DNA of 64,000 nucleotides, from the NCBI GenBank assembly GCA_002393945.1, contig DGSO01000016.1, positions 391 through 64,390 on the forward strand, given 5' to 3'. A program made the translations under genes and the position numbers. The DNA is from Bacteroidales bacterium UBA4360. Lineage in GTDB: Bacteria; Bacteroidota; Bacteroidia; Bacteroidales; UBA932. The notes under the pieces are model-generated. The model did no database searches, was not told the DNA's origin, and was given only the letters and a program-made list of their open reading frames with translations. This document shows, piece by piece, positions 17,875-26,591 of this stretch; the first letter of the stretch is position 1; each line of letters begins with the position of its first letter.

Positions 17875-19808
17875 GAACACTCAAGGCCCTTCTGGCATTT
17901 TCAATCGTACTGGCTTCCTGCGCAAAGGGGCCGGCACGCCTGCAGGATATAGCAGCGCTGCTTGAAAGCGCCGCTCCCGGCGACACGCTTGTGGTAAAGG
18001 ACGGCACCTATGCCGATGTCATCCTCAAATGGGAAGGCCATGCCACCAGGGAGAACCCTGTGACCGTTATGCCGGAAACGCCCGGGGGAGTGGTCATTAC
18101 TGGAGCATCGGCCCTGAAGATTTACGGGGAGGGGCTCACTGTAGAGGGCTTTCACTTCGACAGGTGCACCGCCTCCAAAGGGACGCTGATTGAGTTCAAG
18201 AACGGTGACGCCCTGGCAAAGGGCTGCCGCCTCACGTCTACGGTGGTATCGGACTGCAATCCTTCCAGAAGGGACGTTTCCTACAGCTATGTCCATCTTT
18301 ACGGAAGGGAGAACCGCGTAGACCACTGCTCGTTCACGGGGAAGAAGAACCTGGGCGTTACGCTCATCGTGATGCTCAGCTATCCGGACTGCGACGAGAA
18401 CTACCACGAGATAGACCATAACTGGTTCGGGCCCAGGCCCGTGTACGGCTCCAACGGGGCCGAGACCATCCGCATCGGAACCTCCCAGCAGTGCATGCAG
18501 AATTCCCGCACGCAGCTTCACGACAACCTTTTCGAAAAGTGCAACGGAGAGGTTGAGGTGGTGTCCGTGAAATCATCGGAAAACCATATTTACGGGAATG
18601 CATTCTACGAGTGCGAGGGCGTCCTTGCCCTCAGGCACGGAGACAGGAACGTGGCCGAAGGGAATCTCTTCATCGGCCATGGCATGAGGAACACCGGCGG
18701 CATAAGGATAGTAGGGGAAGACCAGGTTGTGCGTTCGAATACCTTCCTGGGGCTTGCAGGAGAGCGTTTTTTCTCTGCCCTCGCCCTTATGTACGGCGTC
18801 CCCAACTCCCTTCCCAACCGCTATATGCAGGTAAAGCGCACGGTGGTTGAGGGGAACACTTTCGAGGCCTGCAAGTCCATCGAATTCAATACCGGTGAGG
18901 ATTTCGAGCGCACGCTCGCTCCCATCGGCACAGAATGGACAGGCAATACCGTCAGTGAAAGGCAGACAACTCCCGAGCCTTCGCTTGAAGAGCTCAGGGC
19001 AGGGAAGGGCGCATACTGGTTCAGGCCGACTGAAACCGCAGCCGAAACCAAGGAGATAGTCCTTCCGGACGGCCTCACCGTTCTGGACAAAGGCATGGTG
19101 ATAGACTGCCCCACCGTAATCAAGGCCGCCCCCGGCGCAAAGCCTGAGGTGCGCTTTGCCGGCTCCCGTTCAGAGTGCATGATAACCATTGCCGACGGCG
19201 GCTCCCTCACCGTGCATGGCATCCGCTTCAACGGAGTCCTCACCCCCGGAAAGAGCCTCGCCCGCGGCATAGTATCCACTGCCGACGACATGATCGAGCC
19301 CTACACCCTCACCCTTGAAGACTGCATCTTCGAAAACTGCGGAGAAAGCGGATTCGTGCCCGTAAGGGGCCTCAAAGGCACTTTTGCAGAGACCGTGACC
19401 ATAAGGCGCTGCACCTTCGACGCCCTTTCCGGCGACGCCGTCAACTTTGCCGGCGAAACGGAAGACAAGGGAAGATACAATGCCGATGACATCCTCATCA
19501 AGGACTGCACCTTCCACCGCATACTCGGTATTCCGGTACACATTGCACGCAACGGCTCCGACGAATCCACCGCCGGCCCTTACGTCACCGTGAAGGGCTG
19601 CACCTTCGACGACTGCTGCAACAAGGTCCGCGGCTCGGTGGTGAAGATCATCGGCGCTCAGGTCCTCGAGATAAGCGGAAACAGTTTCATCGGCAGCGGA
19701 CGCGGAGGCTACTCCATCCGCCTGGACGACGCCCCCTGGGAGAAGCTTTCCGTCAAGGGCAATACTTTTAAAAATTCGGGTAGAATCCTCTCAAACAGAG
19801 ATTTATGA
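17868..19808 (+). CDS. PL6 alginate lyase (longer, two-domain), lipoprotein
   Basis: This 646-residue lipoprotein (Cys18) overlaps the previous stop by 7 nt. The first ~390 residues form a PL6 catalytic beta-helix with Lys235 (SVKSS) and Arg256 (LRHG), again 21 residues apart, and ETIRIGTS and GGIRIVGEDQVVRSN. The second half (about 390-646) is another beta-helix-like module with repeated xxFxxCxxx coils (DCIFENC, RCTFDAL, DCTFHRI, GCTFDDC). This arrangement is known for PL6 enzymes that act as dimers or exolyases. Having a short and a long PL6 in tandem suggests complementary cleavage modes or specificity for M- versus G-rich blocks, which is inference. Confidence 0.9.
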   Translation: MVRTLKALLAFSIVLASCAKGPARLQDIAALLESAAPGDTLVVKDGTYADVILKWEGHATRENPVTVMPETPGGVVITGASALKIYGEGLTVEGFHFDRCTASKGTLIEFKNGDALAKGCRLTSTVVSDCNPSRRDVSYSYVHLYGRENRVDHCSFTGKKNLGVTLIVMLSYPDCDENYHEIDHNWFGPRPVYGSNGAETIRIGTSQQCMQNSRTQLHDNLFEKCNGEVEVVSVKSSENHIYGNAFYECEGVLALRHGDRNVAEGNLFIGHGMRNTGGIRIVGEDQVVRSNTFLGLAGERFFSALALMYGVPNSLPNRYMQVKRTVVEGNTFEACKSIEFNTGEDFERTLAPIGTEWTGNTVSERQTTPEPSLEELRAGKGAYWFRPTETAAETKEIVLPDGLTVLDKGMVIDCPTVIKAAPGAKPEVRFAGSRSECMITIADGGSLTVHGIRFNGVLTPGKSLARGIVSTADDMIEPYTLTLEDCIFENCGESGFVPVRGLKGTFAETVTIRRCTFDALSGDAVNFAGETEDKGRYNADDILIKDCTFHRILGIPVHIARNGSDESTAGPYVTVKGCTFDDCCNKVRGSVVKIIGAQVLEISGNSFIGSGRGGYSIRLDDAPWEKLSVKGNTFKNSGRILSNRDL

Positions 19809-21946
19809 AAAGACTTTCAGTCATTCTGATGCTGGCGCTCTGCGCCTGTACCCAGGCCCCCCAGGGCAATCACCCCAGCCTGCTTCTCACCGGCAAGGGC
19901 GTGAAGGAAATTCGTGCCCAGAGGGGTAAACTGCCTCTTTTCGACGCATCGGCAGACAAGCTCATCAAGGAGGCCGATGCCGCCGTGGAGCGCGAAATCT
20001 GCCTTCCCACGCCGAAGGACGGAGGCGGCGGATACAGCCACGAGATGCACAAGCTCAACTACTACGACATGTACAACATGGCCATCGCCTGGCAGCTCAC
20101 TTCCGACGAGAAATATGCCCGCAAGGTGAAGGAAATCCTCCTTGCCTATGTGGACTTCTACCCGTCGCTGGATTTCCATCCGCTGGGGCTCTCCGGCAAT
20201 CCGGGCCGCATTTTCTGGCAGACCCTCAACGAGAGCGTCTTCCTGGTGCACACCGCCGTGGCTTACGACTGCATCTACGACTACCTCACTGCCGATGAGA
20301 GAAACACCATCGAGAAGGAGTTCTTCTACCCGTATACGGACTTCATCATGACCGGCCTTCCGCACAACAGGGCCAATACCCAGATGTTCAACAACCTTAA
20401 CAACTGGGCCACATGGGCCTGCGCGGGCGTTGGAATGATAGGAATCGTGATGGGGGACGACAGCCTTGTTCAGAAGGCGCTTTACGGCTCGGACCTTTCC
20501 GGAGAAGGCGGCTTCCTCAAGCAGATGGATGTCCTCTTCTCTCCGGACGGCTATTTCACGGAGGGCGCATACTACCTGAGGTATGCCATCTGGCCTTTCG
20601 TCACATTTGCCCAGTGTCTCGACGTGTACAATCCTGACCTTAAGATTTTCGAGTACCGGGACGGCATCCTTCTCAAGGCCGTAGACGCCCTCCTTCAGAT
20701 GGCTTATGAGGGAGAGTTCATGCACTTCAACGACGCCCTTGAGAAGGGCTACAGTGCGCAGGAGCTCATATCGGCAGTTGATATAGCCTACAGCGCGAAT
20801 CCGGAGGACAAGAGCCTTCTTTCTGTGGTGGACAGGTATCAGCACAGGGTGCTTGTGTCCGACGCCGGATTTGCGGTTGCAAAGTCCATCGCAAAGGGGG
20901 AGACACAGCCCCTGAAGCTCAAGAGCATGTGGCTCAGGGACGGCGGGGACGGCACTGAAGGCGCTTTCGCCATCATGCGTCCTTCGGATGAGAAGCTCAA
21001 CAGCGCCGTTACCTTCAAGGCAACCTCCCACGGCCTCAGCCACGGCCATTTCGACAAGCTTACCATCGCTTATTACGATGCCGGAAATGAAGTGCTTACC
21101 GACTACGGCGCCGCCCGCTTCCTTAACATCGAGGCCAAGTACAACGGCCATTACACCCATGAGAACGAGTCCTGGGCAAAGAGTTCGATAGCCCACAATA
21201 CGCTTGTGGTGGACGGGAAGAACATGTTCGGCGGCAAGTGGCGTGTGGCCCAGAAATACCACCCCGAGGTGCTCTGGCACAGTTTCGAGGACGGCCTGCA
21301 GGCGGTTGCCGCCCGCGAGGAGAATGCCTACGACGGCGTTGCCTTCACCCGCTACGTCGTGTATGCCGATGTCCCCTTCCTGGAGTATCCGCTTATAATG
21401 GACGTGCTCAAGGCAGAGAGCTCATCGGCCCACCAGTATGACTATCCGCTGCATTACAACGGACACATGATTTCCCTGTCCGTGCCTTATGAGAGGGCGC
21501 TCACGTCCATGGAGGCGCTGGGCACTTCTAACGGCTATCAGCACATCTGGACAGAGGCAAAGGCCCGTGGCGGTGATGGCGTCACTTCCTACACCTGGCT
21601 CACCGGCTACCGCATGTATACCGTTTCCACGGCAACGACCCCTGCGACGGAGGTCTATCTCTGCCGAAGCGGCGCATCGGACCCGGACTTCAACCTGAGG
21701 AACGAGCCCATGTACATCCTGAGGGAGAAGGGCGCTGGCAACCATGTGTTCGCCTCCTGCCTGGAGACTCACGGCAAGTATGACCTTCAGATAGAGCAGT
21801 CGGCAAACCTGGTGCATTCCTGCAAGAATGTAACCGTCCTGTCCGACGATGAGAACGGAATTACCGTGAGGTACGATTTCATCGGCTCCCACAGCGTGAC
21901 GCTCACGCTGAGCCCCACAGAGAAAGCAAAAGTAAACTATAACTGA
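19805..21946 (+). CDS. PL17 oligoalginate lyase, lipoprotein
   Basis: This 713-residue protein (lipobox CAC, Cys15) starts in an ATGA overlap with the PL6 gene. It has an alpha/alpha toroid N-terminal half with NNLNNW (196-201) and EGAYY (253-257), where PL17 enzymes carry the catalytic Asn and Tyr. The heparinase II/III-type beta-sandwich half contains SHGHFDK (412-418), a conserved metal-site region. PL17 members degrade alginate oligosaccharides exolytically to unsaturated monouronate, which becomes DEH. The neighbours provide the preceding endolytic step (PL6) and the following ring-opening and reduction steps (KdgF, SDR). Confidence 0.92.
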   Translation: MKRLSVILMLALCACTQAPQGNHPSLLLTGKGVKEIRAQRGKLPLFDASADKLIKEADAAVEREICLPTPKDGGGGYSHEMHKLNYYDMYNMAIAWQLTSDEKYARKVKEILLAYVDFYPSLDFHPLGLSGNPGRIFWQTLNESVFLVHTAVAYDCIYDYLTADERNTIEKEFFYPYTDFIMTGLPHNRANTQMFNNLNNWATWACAGVGMIGIVMGDDSLVQKALYGSDLSGEGGFLKQMDVLFSPDGYFTEGAYYLRYAIWPFVTFAQCLDVYNPDLKIFEYRDGILLKAVDALLQMAYEGEFMHFNDALEKGYSAQELISAVDIAYSANPEDKSLLSVVDRYQHRVLVSDAGFAVAKSIAKGETQPLKLKSMWLRDGGDGTEGAFAIMRPSDEKLNSAVTFKATSHGLSHGHFDKLTIAYYDAGNEVLTDYGAARFLNIEAKYNGHYTHENESWAKSSIAHNTLVVDGKNMFGGKWRVAQKYHPEVLWHSFEDGLQAVAAREENAYDGVAFTRYVVYADVPFLEYPLIMDVLKAESSSAHQYDYPLHYNGHMISLSVPYERALTSMEALGTSNGYQHIWTEAKARGGDGVTSYTWLTGYRMYTVSTATTPATEVYLCRSGASDPDFNLRNEPMYILREKGAGNHVFASCLETHGKYDLQIEQSANLVHSCKNVTVLSDDENGITVRYDFIGSHSVTLTLSPTEKAKVNYN

Positions 21947-21953
21947 TACGATT

Positions 21954-22298
21954 ATGAAAACAAGAAGCGAAACATTCCAGATTGCTTCCGAGATGCCCTG
22001 GGAGAATCCCGGCCCCGGAATTACCCGTCAGATCATGGCCTACGACGGCCAGCTCATGATGGTGAAGGTAGTCTTTGAAAAGGGTGCAGTCGGCACCATG
22101 CACGAGCACTATCACAGCCAGGCTACATACGTTGTAAGCGGCAGGTTCGAGCTTACAATCGGCGATGAAAAACGCATCCTGACGGCGGGAGACGGCTATT
22201 ATGTTGCTCCCGACGAGCTTCACGGCTGCATCTGCCTTGAGGCGGGCGTCCTTATCGACACATTCTCTCCCGTAAGGGCCGACTTCCTTAAGCTGTAG
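21954..22298 (+). CDS. kdgF: KdgF-like cupin
   Basis: This 114-residue single-domain cupin has the metal-binding set HEHYHSQ...YVVSGRFELTIG and a second-motif His in PDELHGC. KdgF proteins catalyse linearisation of 4,5-unsaturated monouronates from alginate or pectin into DEH/DKI. The size, the His/Gln ligands and the place directly between PL17 and a monosugar transporter fit this role. It is cytoplasmic (no signal peptide). Confidence 0.85.
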   Translation: MKTRSETFQIASEMPWENPGPGITRQIMAYDGQLMMVKVVFEKGAVGTMHEHYHSQATYVVSGRFELTIGDEKRILTAGDGYYVAPDELHGCICLEAGVLIDTFSPVRADFLKL

Positions 22299-22303
22299 GC
22301 GGT

Positions 22304-23614
22304 ATGAAGATAAAAGGACTGCGCTGGTGGGTGCTTGGGCTCATCGTCCTTGTGACCATCATCAATTACCTGGACCGCAATATCCTGGGAATCCTGTGGG
22401 AGAAGATCGTCGAGGACCTCGGGCTCATCAGCCGCGAGGGGCTCACGGAGGAGGCTTTCAACGCCGCTTCCAAGAAGCTCTTCGCAGAGATCAACATGGT
22501 CTTCATGGTGGCTTACGGCCTTTCGCAGCTCTTCTCAGGGAAGATTTACGACAAGATAGGCACCCGCAGGGGCTTTGCCATATCGGCACTGCTGTGGGGC
22601 TTTTCCGACATACTGATGTCCCTGGCAACGGGTGTGAAGTCCATCATGGGTTTCCGCTCCGGACTGGGACTTGGCGTTGCAGGCCCCTGGCCCGGAACCG
22701 CCAAGAGCAATGCCGAATGGTTCCCTCAGAAGGAGAGGGCCATGGCTCAGGGCCTTTTCAATGCCGGAGCATCGGTGGGAGCCATCCTGGCCCCTATCAT
22801 CATTGCGCTGGTATATGCGATTGCCGGTTGGAAGTGGACCTTCGTCATCATCGGCGTAATGGCTCCTATCTGGGTCATTCCCTGGCTTATCATCAACAAG
22901 AAGGGCCCCAAGGAGCATCCCTGGATTACCGACAAGGAGAAGGATTATATCATTAACGGGCAGCCCGAATGCCGCGTAAAGAATGACAAGGGCCTCTCAT
23001 GGGGAGAGATCCTCAGGCGTCGCAAGAGCTACGCCGTCATCCTGGGCAGATTCTTCCTGGACCCCATCTGGTGGATGTTCGTGACCTGGCTTCCCATCTA
23101 CCTGAACCAGAAGTACGGGATGTCCATAAAGGACCTTGCAGCCCACATGTGGATTCCGTACGTGGGCGCCGCGCTTGGCTCCATCGCCGGCGGCTGGATG
23201 TCCAGTTTCATGATAGGGAAGGGCGTCAGCGTGGACCGTTCCCGCAAGGCTTCCATCCTCACGGGAGCAGCGCTCCTTCTGCCTTCGCTCATTGCCGTGG
23301 CATTCATCCACAACGCGATGGCGGCAGTGCTGGTGATGGCCGTGATCCTTTTCGGATACCAGTTCACCATGAACAATATCCAGACTCTTCCCAGTGACAT
23401 TTATACCGGAAAGTCGGTTGGCTCCCTGGCGGGCCTTGGCGGTGCTGCCGCAACCCTCGGAACCATCCTTTCCATCTTCTTTGTCCCCATGCTCACCGCC
23501 GGTGACAACTGGACGCCGTTCTTCATCATGGGCGCCTCCCTGGTACCCCTGAGCATTATCAGCATTTTCCTCTTTGCAGGAAAAATCGAACACGAAGCAG
23601 ACAAAATCAAATAA
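22304..23614 (+). CDS. MFS transporter, hexuronate/DEH importer type
   Basis: This 436-residue protein has 12 predicted membrane helices and opens with the anion:cation symporter signature INYLDRNILGILW. It has SGKIYDKIGTRRGF in the first cytoplasmic loop and GPWPGTAKSNAEWFPQKERAMAQG in the middle, as in ExuT-like hexuronate transporters. It likely carries unsaturated monouronate or DEH across the inner membrane, before reduction by the SDR 20 nt downstream. It is distinct from the minus-strand MFS at 34459-35691. Confidence 0.88.
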   Translation: MKIKGLRWWVLGLIVLVTIINYLDRNILGILWEKIVEDLGLISREGLTEEAFNAASKKLFAEINMVFMVAYGLSQLFSGKIYDKIGTRRGFAISALLWGFSDILMSLATGVKSIMGFRSGLGLGVAGPWPGTAKSNAEWFPQKERAMAQGLFNAGASVGAILAPIIIALVYAIAGWKWTFVIIGVMAPIWVIPWLIINKKGPKEHPWITDKEKDYIINGQPECRVKNDKGLSWGEILRRRKSYAVILGRFFLDPIWWMFVTWLPIYLNQKYGMSIKDLAAHMWIPYVGAALGSIAGGWMSSFMIGKGVSVDRSRKASILTGAALLLPSLIAVAFIHNAMAAVLVMAVILFGYQFTMNNIQTLPSDIYTGKSVGSLAGLGGAAATLGTILSIFFVPMLTAGDNWTPFFIMGASLVPLSIISIFLFAGKIEHEADKIK

Positions 23615-23634
23615 AACCTTAAAATATTCAGACA

Positions 23635-24390
23635 ATGAAAAGACTTGAAGGAAAAGTAGCCGTTGTTACCGGCGGAGCACGCGACCTTGGCCGTGCAATC
23701 TCTGTTAAACTCGCTCTTGAAGGAGCAAAGGTATGCCTCAACTATTTCGACAATGAGGGCGATGCCAAAGAGACACTTGAAATGATCAAGAAGGATGGCG
23801 GAGTAGCAATCGCCGTCCAGGGAGACATGACTAAGGCTGCCGACGTAAAACGCGTCTTCGACGAGGCCAAGAAGGCTTTCGGCCCGGTTATCCATGTGCT
23901 GGTGAACGTAGTCGGCGGTATTGTTGGCCGTAAGCTCATCGTTGAGCAGGACGAGAAGTGGTACGACTTCCTCATGGACGTGAACATGAGAAGCACCTTC
24001 CTCTGCACCCGCGAGGCCGTTCCCGCCATGACTGAAGGCGGCTCCATCGTGAACTTCTCCTCTCAGGCTGCACGCGACGGCGGCGGCCCCGGCGCTTCCA
24101 TGTATGCAACCGCAAAGGCTGCCGTACTGTGCCACACCCGTGCCATGGCAAAGGAACTCGGTCCTCAGGGCATCCGCGTAAACGCCCTTGCTCCCGGTAT
24201 GATCAATACCTCCTTCCATGACCGCTTCACCAAGCCCGCGGCACGTGAGAACCTGCACAACACGGCACCCCTCCGCCGCGAAGGCGAAGCCACCGAGGTT
24301 GCCGACCTCGTAACCTTCCTCGCCTGCAGCGAGTCTTCCTATATCACCGGTGCCTGCATCGATATCAATGGCGGTGTATTGTTCTCTTAA
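23635..24390 (+). CDS. SDR oxidoreductase, DehR-like DEH reductase
   Basis: This 251-residue classical short-chain dehydrogenase has the nucleotide motif TGGARDLGRA (residues 12-21) and the catalytic Ser-Tyr-Lys (FSSQAARDG..., MYATAKAA). The usual NNAG motif is replaced by NVVGG. In alginate operons an SDR at this position reduces DEH to KDG with NAD(P)H. KDG kinase and aldolase are not in the window. Alternatives such as gluconate dehydrogenases are possible by sequence alone, and context supports DEH. Confidence 0.85.
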   Translation: MKRLEGKVAVVTGGARDLGRAISVKLALEGAKVCLNYFDNEGDAKETLEMIKKDGGVAIAVQGDMTKAADVKRVFDEAKKAFGPVIHVLVNVVGGIVGRKLIVEQDEKWYDFLMDVNMRSTFLCTREAVPAMTEGGSIVNFSSQAARDGGGPGASMYATAKAAVLCHTRAMAKELGPQGIRVNALAPGMINTSFHDRFTKPAARENLHNTAPLRREGEATEVADLVTFLACSESSYITGACIDINGGVLFS

Positions 24391-24402
24391 TCGGCCTGCG
24401 GA

Positions 24403-24534
24403 ATGAAAAAGATATATGCAGAACCCGTTTCCGAGCTCGTGGTAATGAAGCTCGAGGCCCCGCTTTGCGAGTCCAATGATTTCCCGCTCTCCGACCTTGA
24501 TGCATTCGGAGATGCTCTTGAGTTTATATGGTAA
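24403..24534 (+). CDS. Micropeptide 1 of the MK-Y-P-E/W family
   Basis: This 43-codon ORF begins MKKIYAEPVSELVVM, has LCES near the middle and ends FIW. It follows the SDR stop by 12 nt and precedes a fimbrillin-like lipoprotein by 17 nt, so it is probably translated within the alginate transcript. It shares a pattern (MK, Tyr, Pro, Glu, alternating hydrophobic residues, then Cys or Leu with Ser, acidic linker, terminal Trp) with four other ORFs here (26455, 37674, 39971, 45769). No signal peptide or known domain is seen. Confidence 0.7.
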   Translation: MKKIYAEPVSELVVMKLEAPLCESNDFPLSDLDAFGDALEFIW

Positions 24535-24551
24535 TGCCGGAGGATACTGTT

Positions 24552-26441
24552 ATGAGAAAGATTTATTTTGCTCTTGCAGCCGCTGCTGCTGTTCTTACAG
24601 TTTCCTGCGCAAAGGAGATTGCCATAGATAATACTATTGAAGAACCCACTCCCGTCGGAGCAGGAAAGGTCAGCATGACTTTCCAGGCTTCTGCAGAAGA
24701 TGCCGGAACCAAGGTCGCCCTTGACACTGACGGCAAAACCGCTAAATGGGAGGCTGGTGATGAAATCGCCGTTTTTGACTGTATCGGCACCACTTTTAAC
24801 TTATTCACTGCCAATAGTGCAGGTACTACTACTTCCTTCACAGGTACTGTTGACGGCAGTGCTACGAACTTCGTGGCCGTGTACCCTTCCAGTGCAGCAT
24901 TATCCCTGGGAGAAGGTGACAAGCCCATCTCGGCAATCATTCCCCCTGTCCAGGAAGCTACACTTGGCAGCTTTGACCCTGCCGCAGCCCTCTACGTTGC
25001 AGAGAGCACCGACCTTGATGCCAAGTTTGCCTTCAAGGCCGCATTCGCCCTCCTGAAGGTGAATGTGGATGTGGATAATGTTATTGAAGTATCGGTTGAA
25101 AATACTGAAAGGCCATTCGCGGGAAGCGTGTTTGTAAGCACCGGCGGTGGTGTTTCAAACGGTGCCGGGACAACTTTCAAGAAGGTCACCCTCAAAAAGA
25201 GTGACGACAGCGCCCTGGCAAAGGGAGTATACTACATAGTTGTCCGTCATCTGGGAGAGAGTTCCACTTACACGGGATTCAAGCTCACTTACTCCACCTC
25301 TGACGCCATGATGGGTGAGAGGACTTCCGCTACGGTAATTGACAACAGCATGCTTGCCAGAAAGAGTGTTCTCAGCCTTGGCAGCCTGTCCGCAGTGCCT
25401 GCGGAGCGGAGCTGGTATGCATTCTACCAGGCCGGAAACGATATCACTATTGGCAGCAAGACCATCAACAAGGCCACCAACGGTGACGCTACGCTGTGGA
25501 CTGCAGACAATGCTGTCGTTGCACTTGACAAGAATTCCCTGGAAGGCGGCGGCGTCTATTTCCTGAAGGCTGTAGGAACCGGTACTTTCAGCAACGCCAG
25601 CAATCCTACGATTAAAAATTCTACCTATTTGTTGTCCGATGAGGATGCCAATGTTAAGGTTAATATGACAAACACCTTCAATCTGGCTGAAGGCGCGCTG
25701 TATATGAAGGGCCTCGAACTTGGTATGACAGGAAAGACATACTTCTTTGGCGTGAACAAAAACACGTCAGATTCGATGTCGGAATTTGTCATGGACGGCT
25801 GCGTGGTAAACCAGACTGTCGCCTCTATGATATCCACGAACAGCAGTTTTCCAGCCTATGGTATCAAGAGCATAGAATTGGTCAACAATAGGTTTATTGT
25901 TGGTGCGGATGCAAATATCGTGAATATTACGAAAACATATGCCGGCATATCTGTATACAAATCTTTTGTGTTCAATAACAATTATGTATACGGAACAGCT
26001 GCGACGAATTACAAGACCTCAGTATTTGGCTATTCCGGAACTACCGCTGTTGCAGACATGGAAGTTGAAATTTCGAATAACCTCTTCTATAACGCAGCCA
26101 ACTCAGGCATTTTCAAGCATAATACCATCGGAAAGGCCACTGCAGTGAAGAATGTTATATGGGTGGCTGACGGAACGGCTTTCGAAGCCAACGGTAAACT
26201 CTTCGGTATCAAAACAGCACTGGACGAGGGCAAGGTCAATGTTACCGATAACGTAGCATATGGCGAACTTGCTCCTAAGTCTGACAGCTCTCCTACAAAG
26301 TGGGTAATTGCAGACAGCACTCCAAGTGCAGGCATGACACCTATTGAGGTCCCGGCAACCAGCCCTATTGCTTCTGCAAACACAGCCACCGGTGAATTCA
26401 CCCTGGCCGCCGGTTATGAACTTTACGGACCGCAACTTTAA
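24552..26441 (+). CDS. Fimbrillin-like lipoprotein with C-terminal beta-helix
   Basis: This 629-residue lipoprotein (Cys19, TVSC) starts at the ATG at 24552, not the longer frame. The N-terminal half has the fimbrillin-like pattern VSMTFQASAEDAGTKVALD, then AKWEAGDEIAVF, and a two-sandwich layout to about residue 265. The C-terminal half (about 290-629) has parallel beta-helix-like repeats (NNRFIV, NNYVYG, NNLFYN, DNVAYG) and ends SPIASANTATGEFTLAAGYELYGPQ, resembling DUF5123/DUF4957 pectate-lyase-like proteins. The role is probably surface glycan binding, or a lyase. Its place after the alginate genes without a clear promoter suggests co-expression. Confidence 0.75.
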   Translation: MRKIYFALAAAAAVLTVSCAKEIAIDNTIEEPTPVGAGKVSMTFQASAEDAGTKVALDTDGKTAKWEAGDEIAVFDCIGTTFNLFTANSAGTTTSFTGTVDGSATNFVAVYPSSAALSLGEGDKPISAIIPPVQEATLGSFDPAAALYVAESTDLDAKFAFKAAFALLKVNVDVDNVIEVSVENTERPFAGSVFVSTGGGVSNGAGTTFKKVTLKKSDDSALAKGVYYIVVRHLGESSTYTGFKLTYSTSDAMMGERTSATVIDNSMLARKSVLSLGSLSAVPAERSWYAFYQAGNDITIGSKTINKATNGDATLWTADNAVVALDKNSLEGGGVYFLKAVGTGTFSNASNPTIKNSTYLLSDEDANVKVNMTNTFNLAEGALYMKGLELGMTGKTYFFGVNKNTSDSMSEFVMDGCVVNQTVASMISTNSSFPAYGIKSIELVNNRFIVGADANIVNITKTYAGISVYKSFVFNNNYVYGTAATNYKTSVFGYSGTTAVADMEVEISNNLFYNAANSGIFKHNTIGKATAVKNVIWVADGTAFEANGKLFGIKTALDEGKVNVTDNVAYGELAPKSDSSPTKWVIADSTPSAGMTPIEVPATSPIASANTATGEFTLAAGYELYGPQL

Positions 26442-26454
26442 AGATATTATGAAT

Positions 26455-26577
26455 ATGAAAGAATATGCCACGCCAACAGTGGATCTTCTCACATTGAACA
26501 TCGAGGTCTCCATTTGCTCCAAAGGCACTGGAAGCGACATCGAAGGTTTAACAGACGGAGGCAATGTCTCCTGGTAA
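26455..26577 (+). CDS. Micropeptide 2 of the MK-Y-P-E/W family
   Basis: This 40-codon ORF (MKEYATPTVDLLTLNIEV..., ICSK in the middle, ending VSW) could also start at the ATG at 26449. It lies 13 nt (or 7 nt) after lipoprotein 1 and 14 nt before the next fimbrillin-like lipoprotein. The family pattern is the same as at 24403, with Asp in place of Glu at the conserved acidic position. Confidence 0.7.
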   Translation: MKEYATPTVDLLTLNIEVSICSKGTGSDIEGLTDGGNVSW

Positions 26578-26591
26578 ACGGTAACAGCATT

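Noticed and set aside
16519..19808. Chondroitinase B (dermatan sulfate) as the PL6 activity
   Set aside because: PL6 includes it, but there are no sulfatases or unsaturated glucuronyl hydrolase here, while PL17, KdgF and a DEH-type reductase are present.
19817..21280. Minus-strand ORF opposite PL17
   Set aside because: Shadow of the lyase. The plus strand carries the conserved PL17 motifs and a lipoprotein signal.
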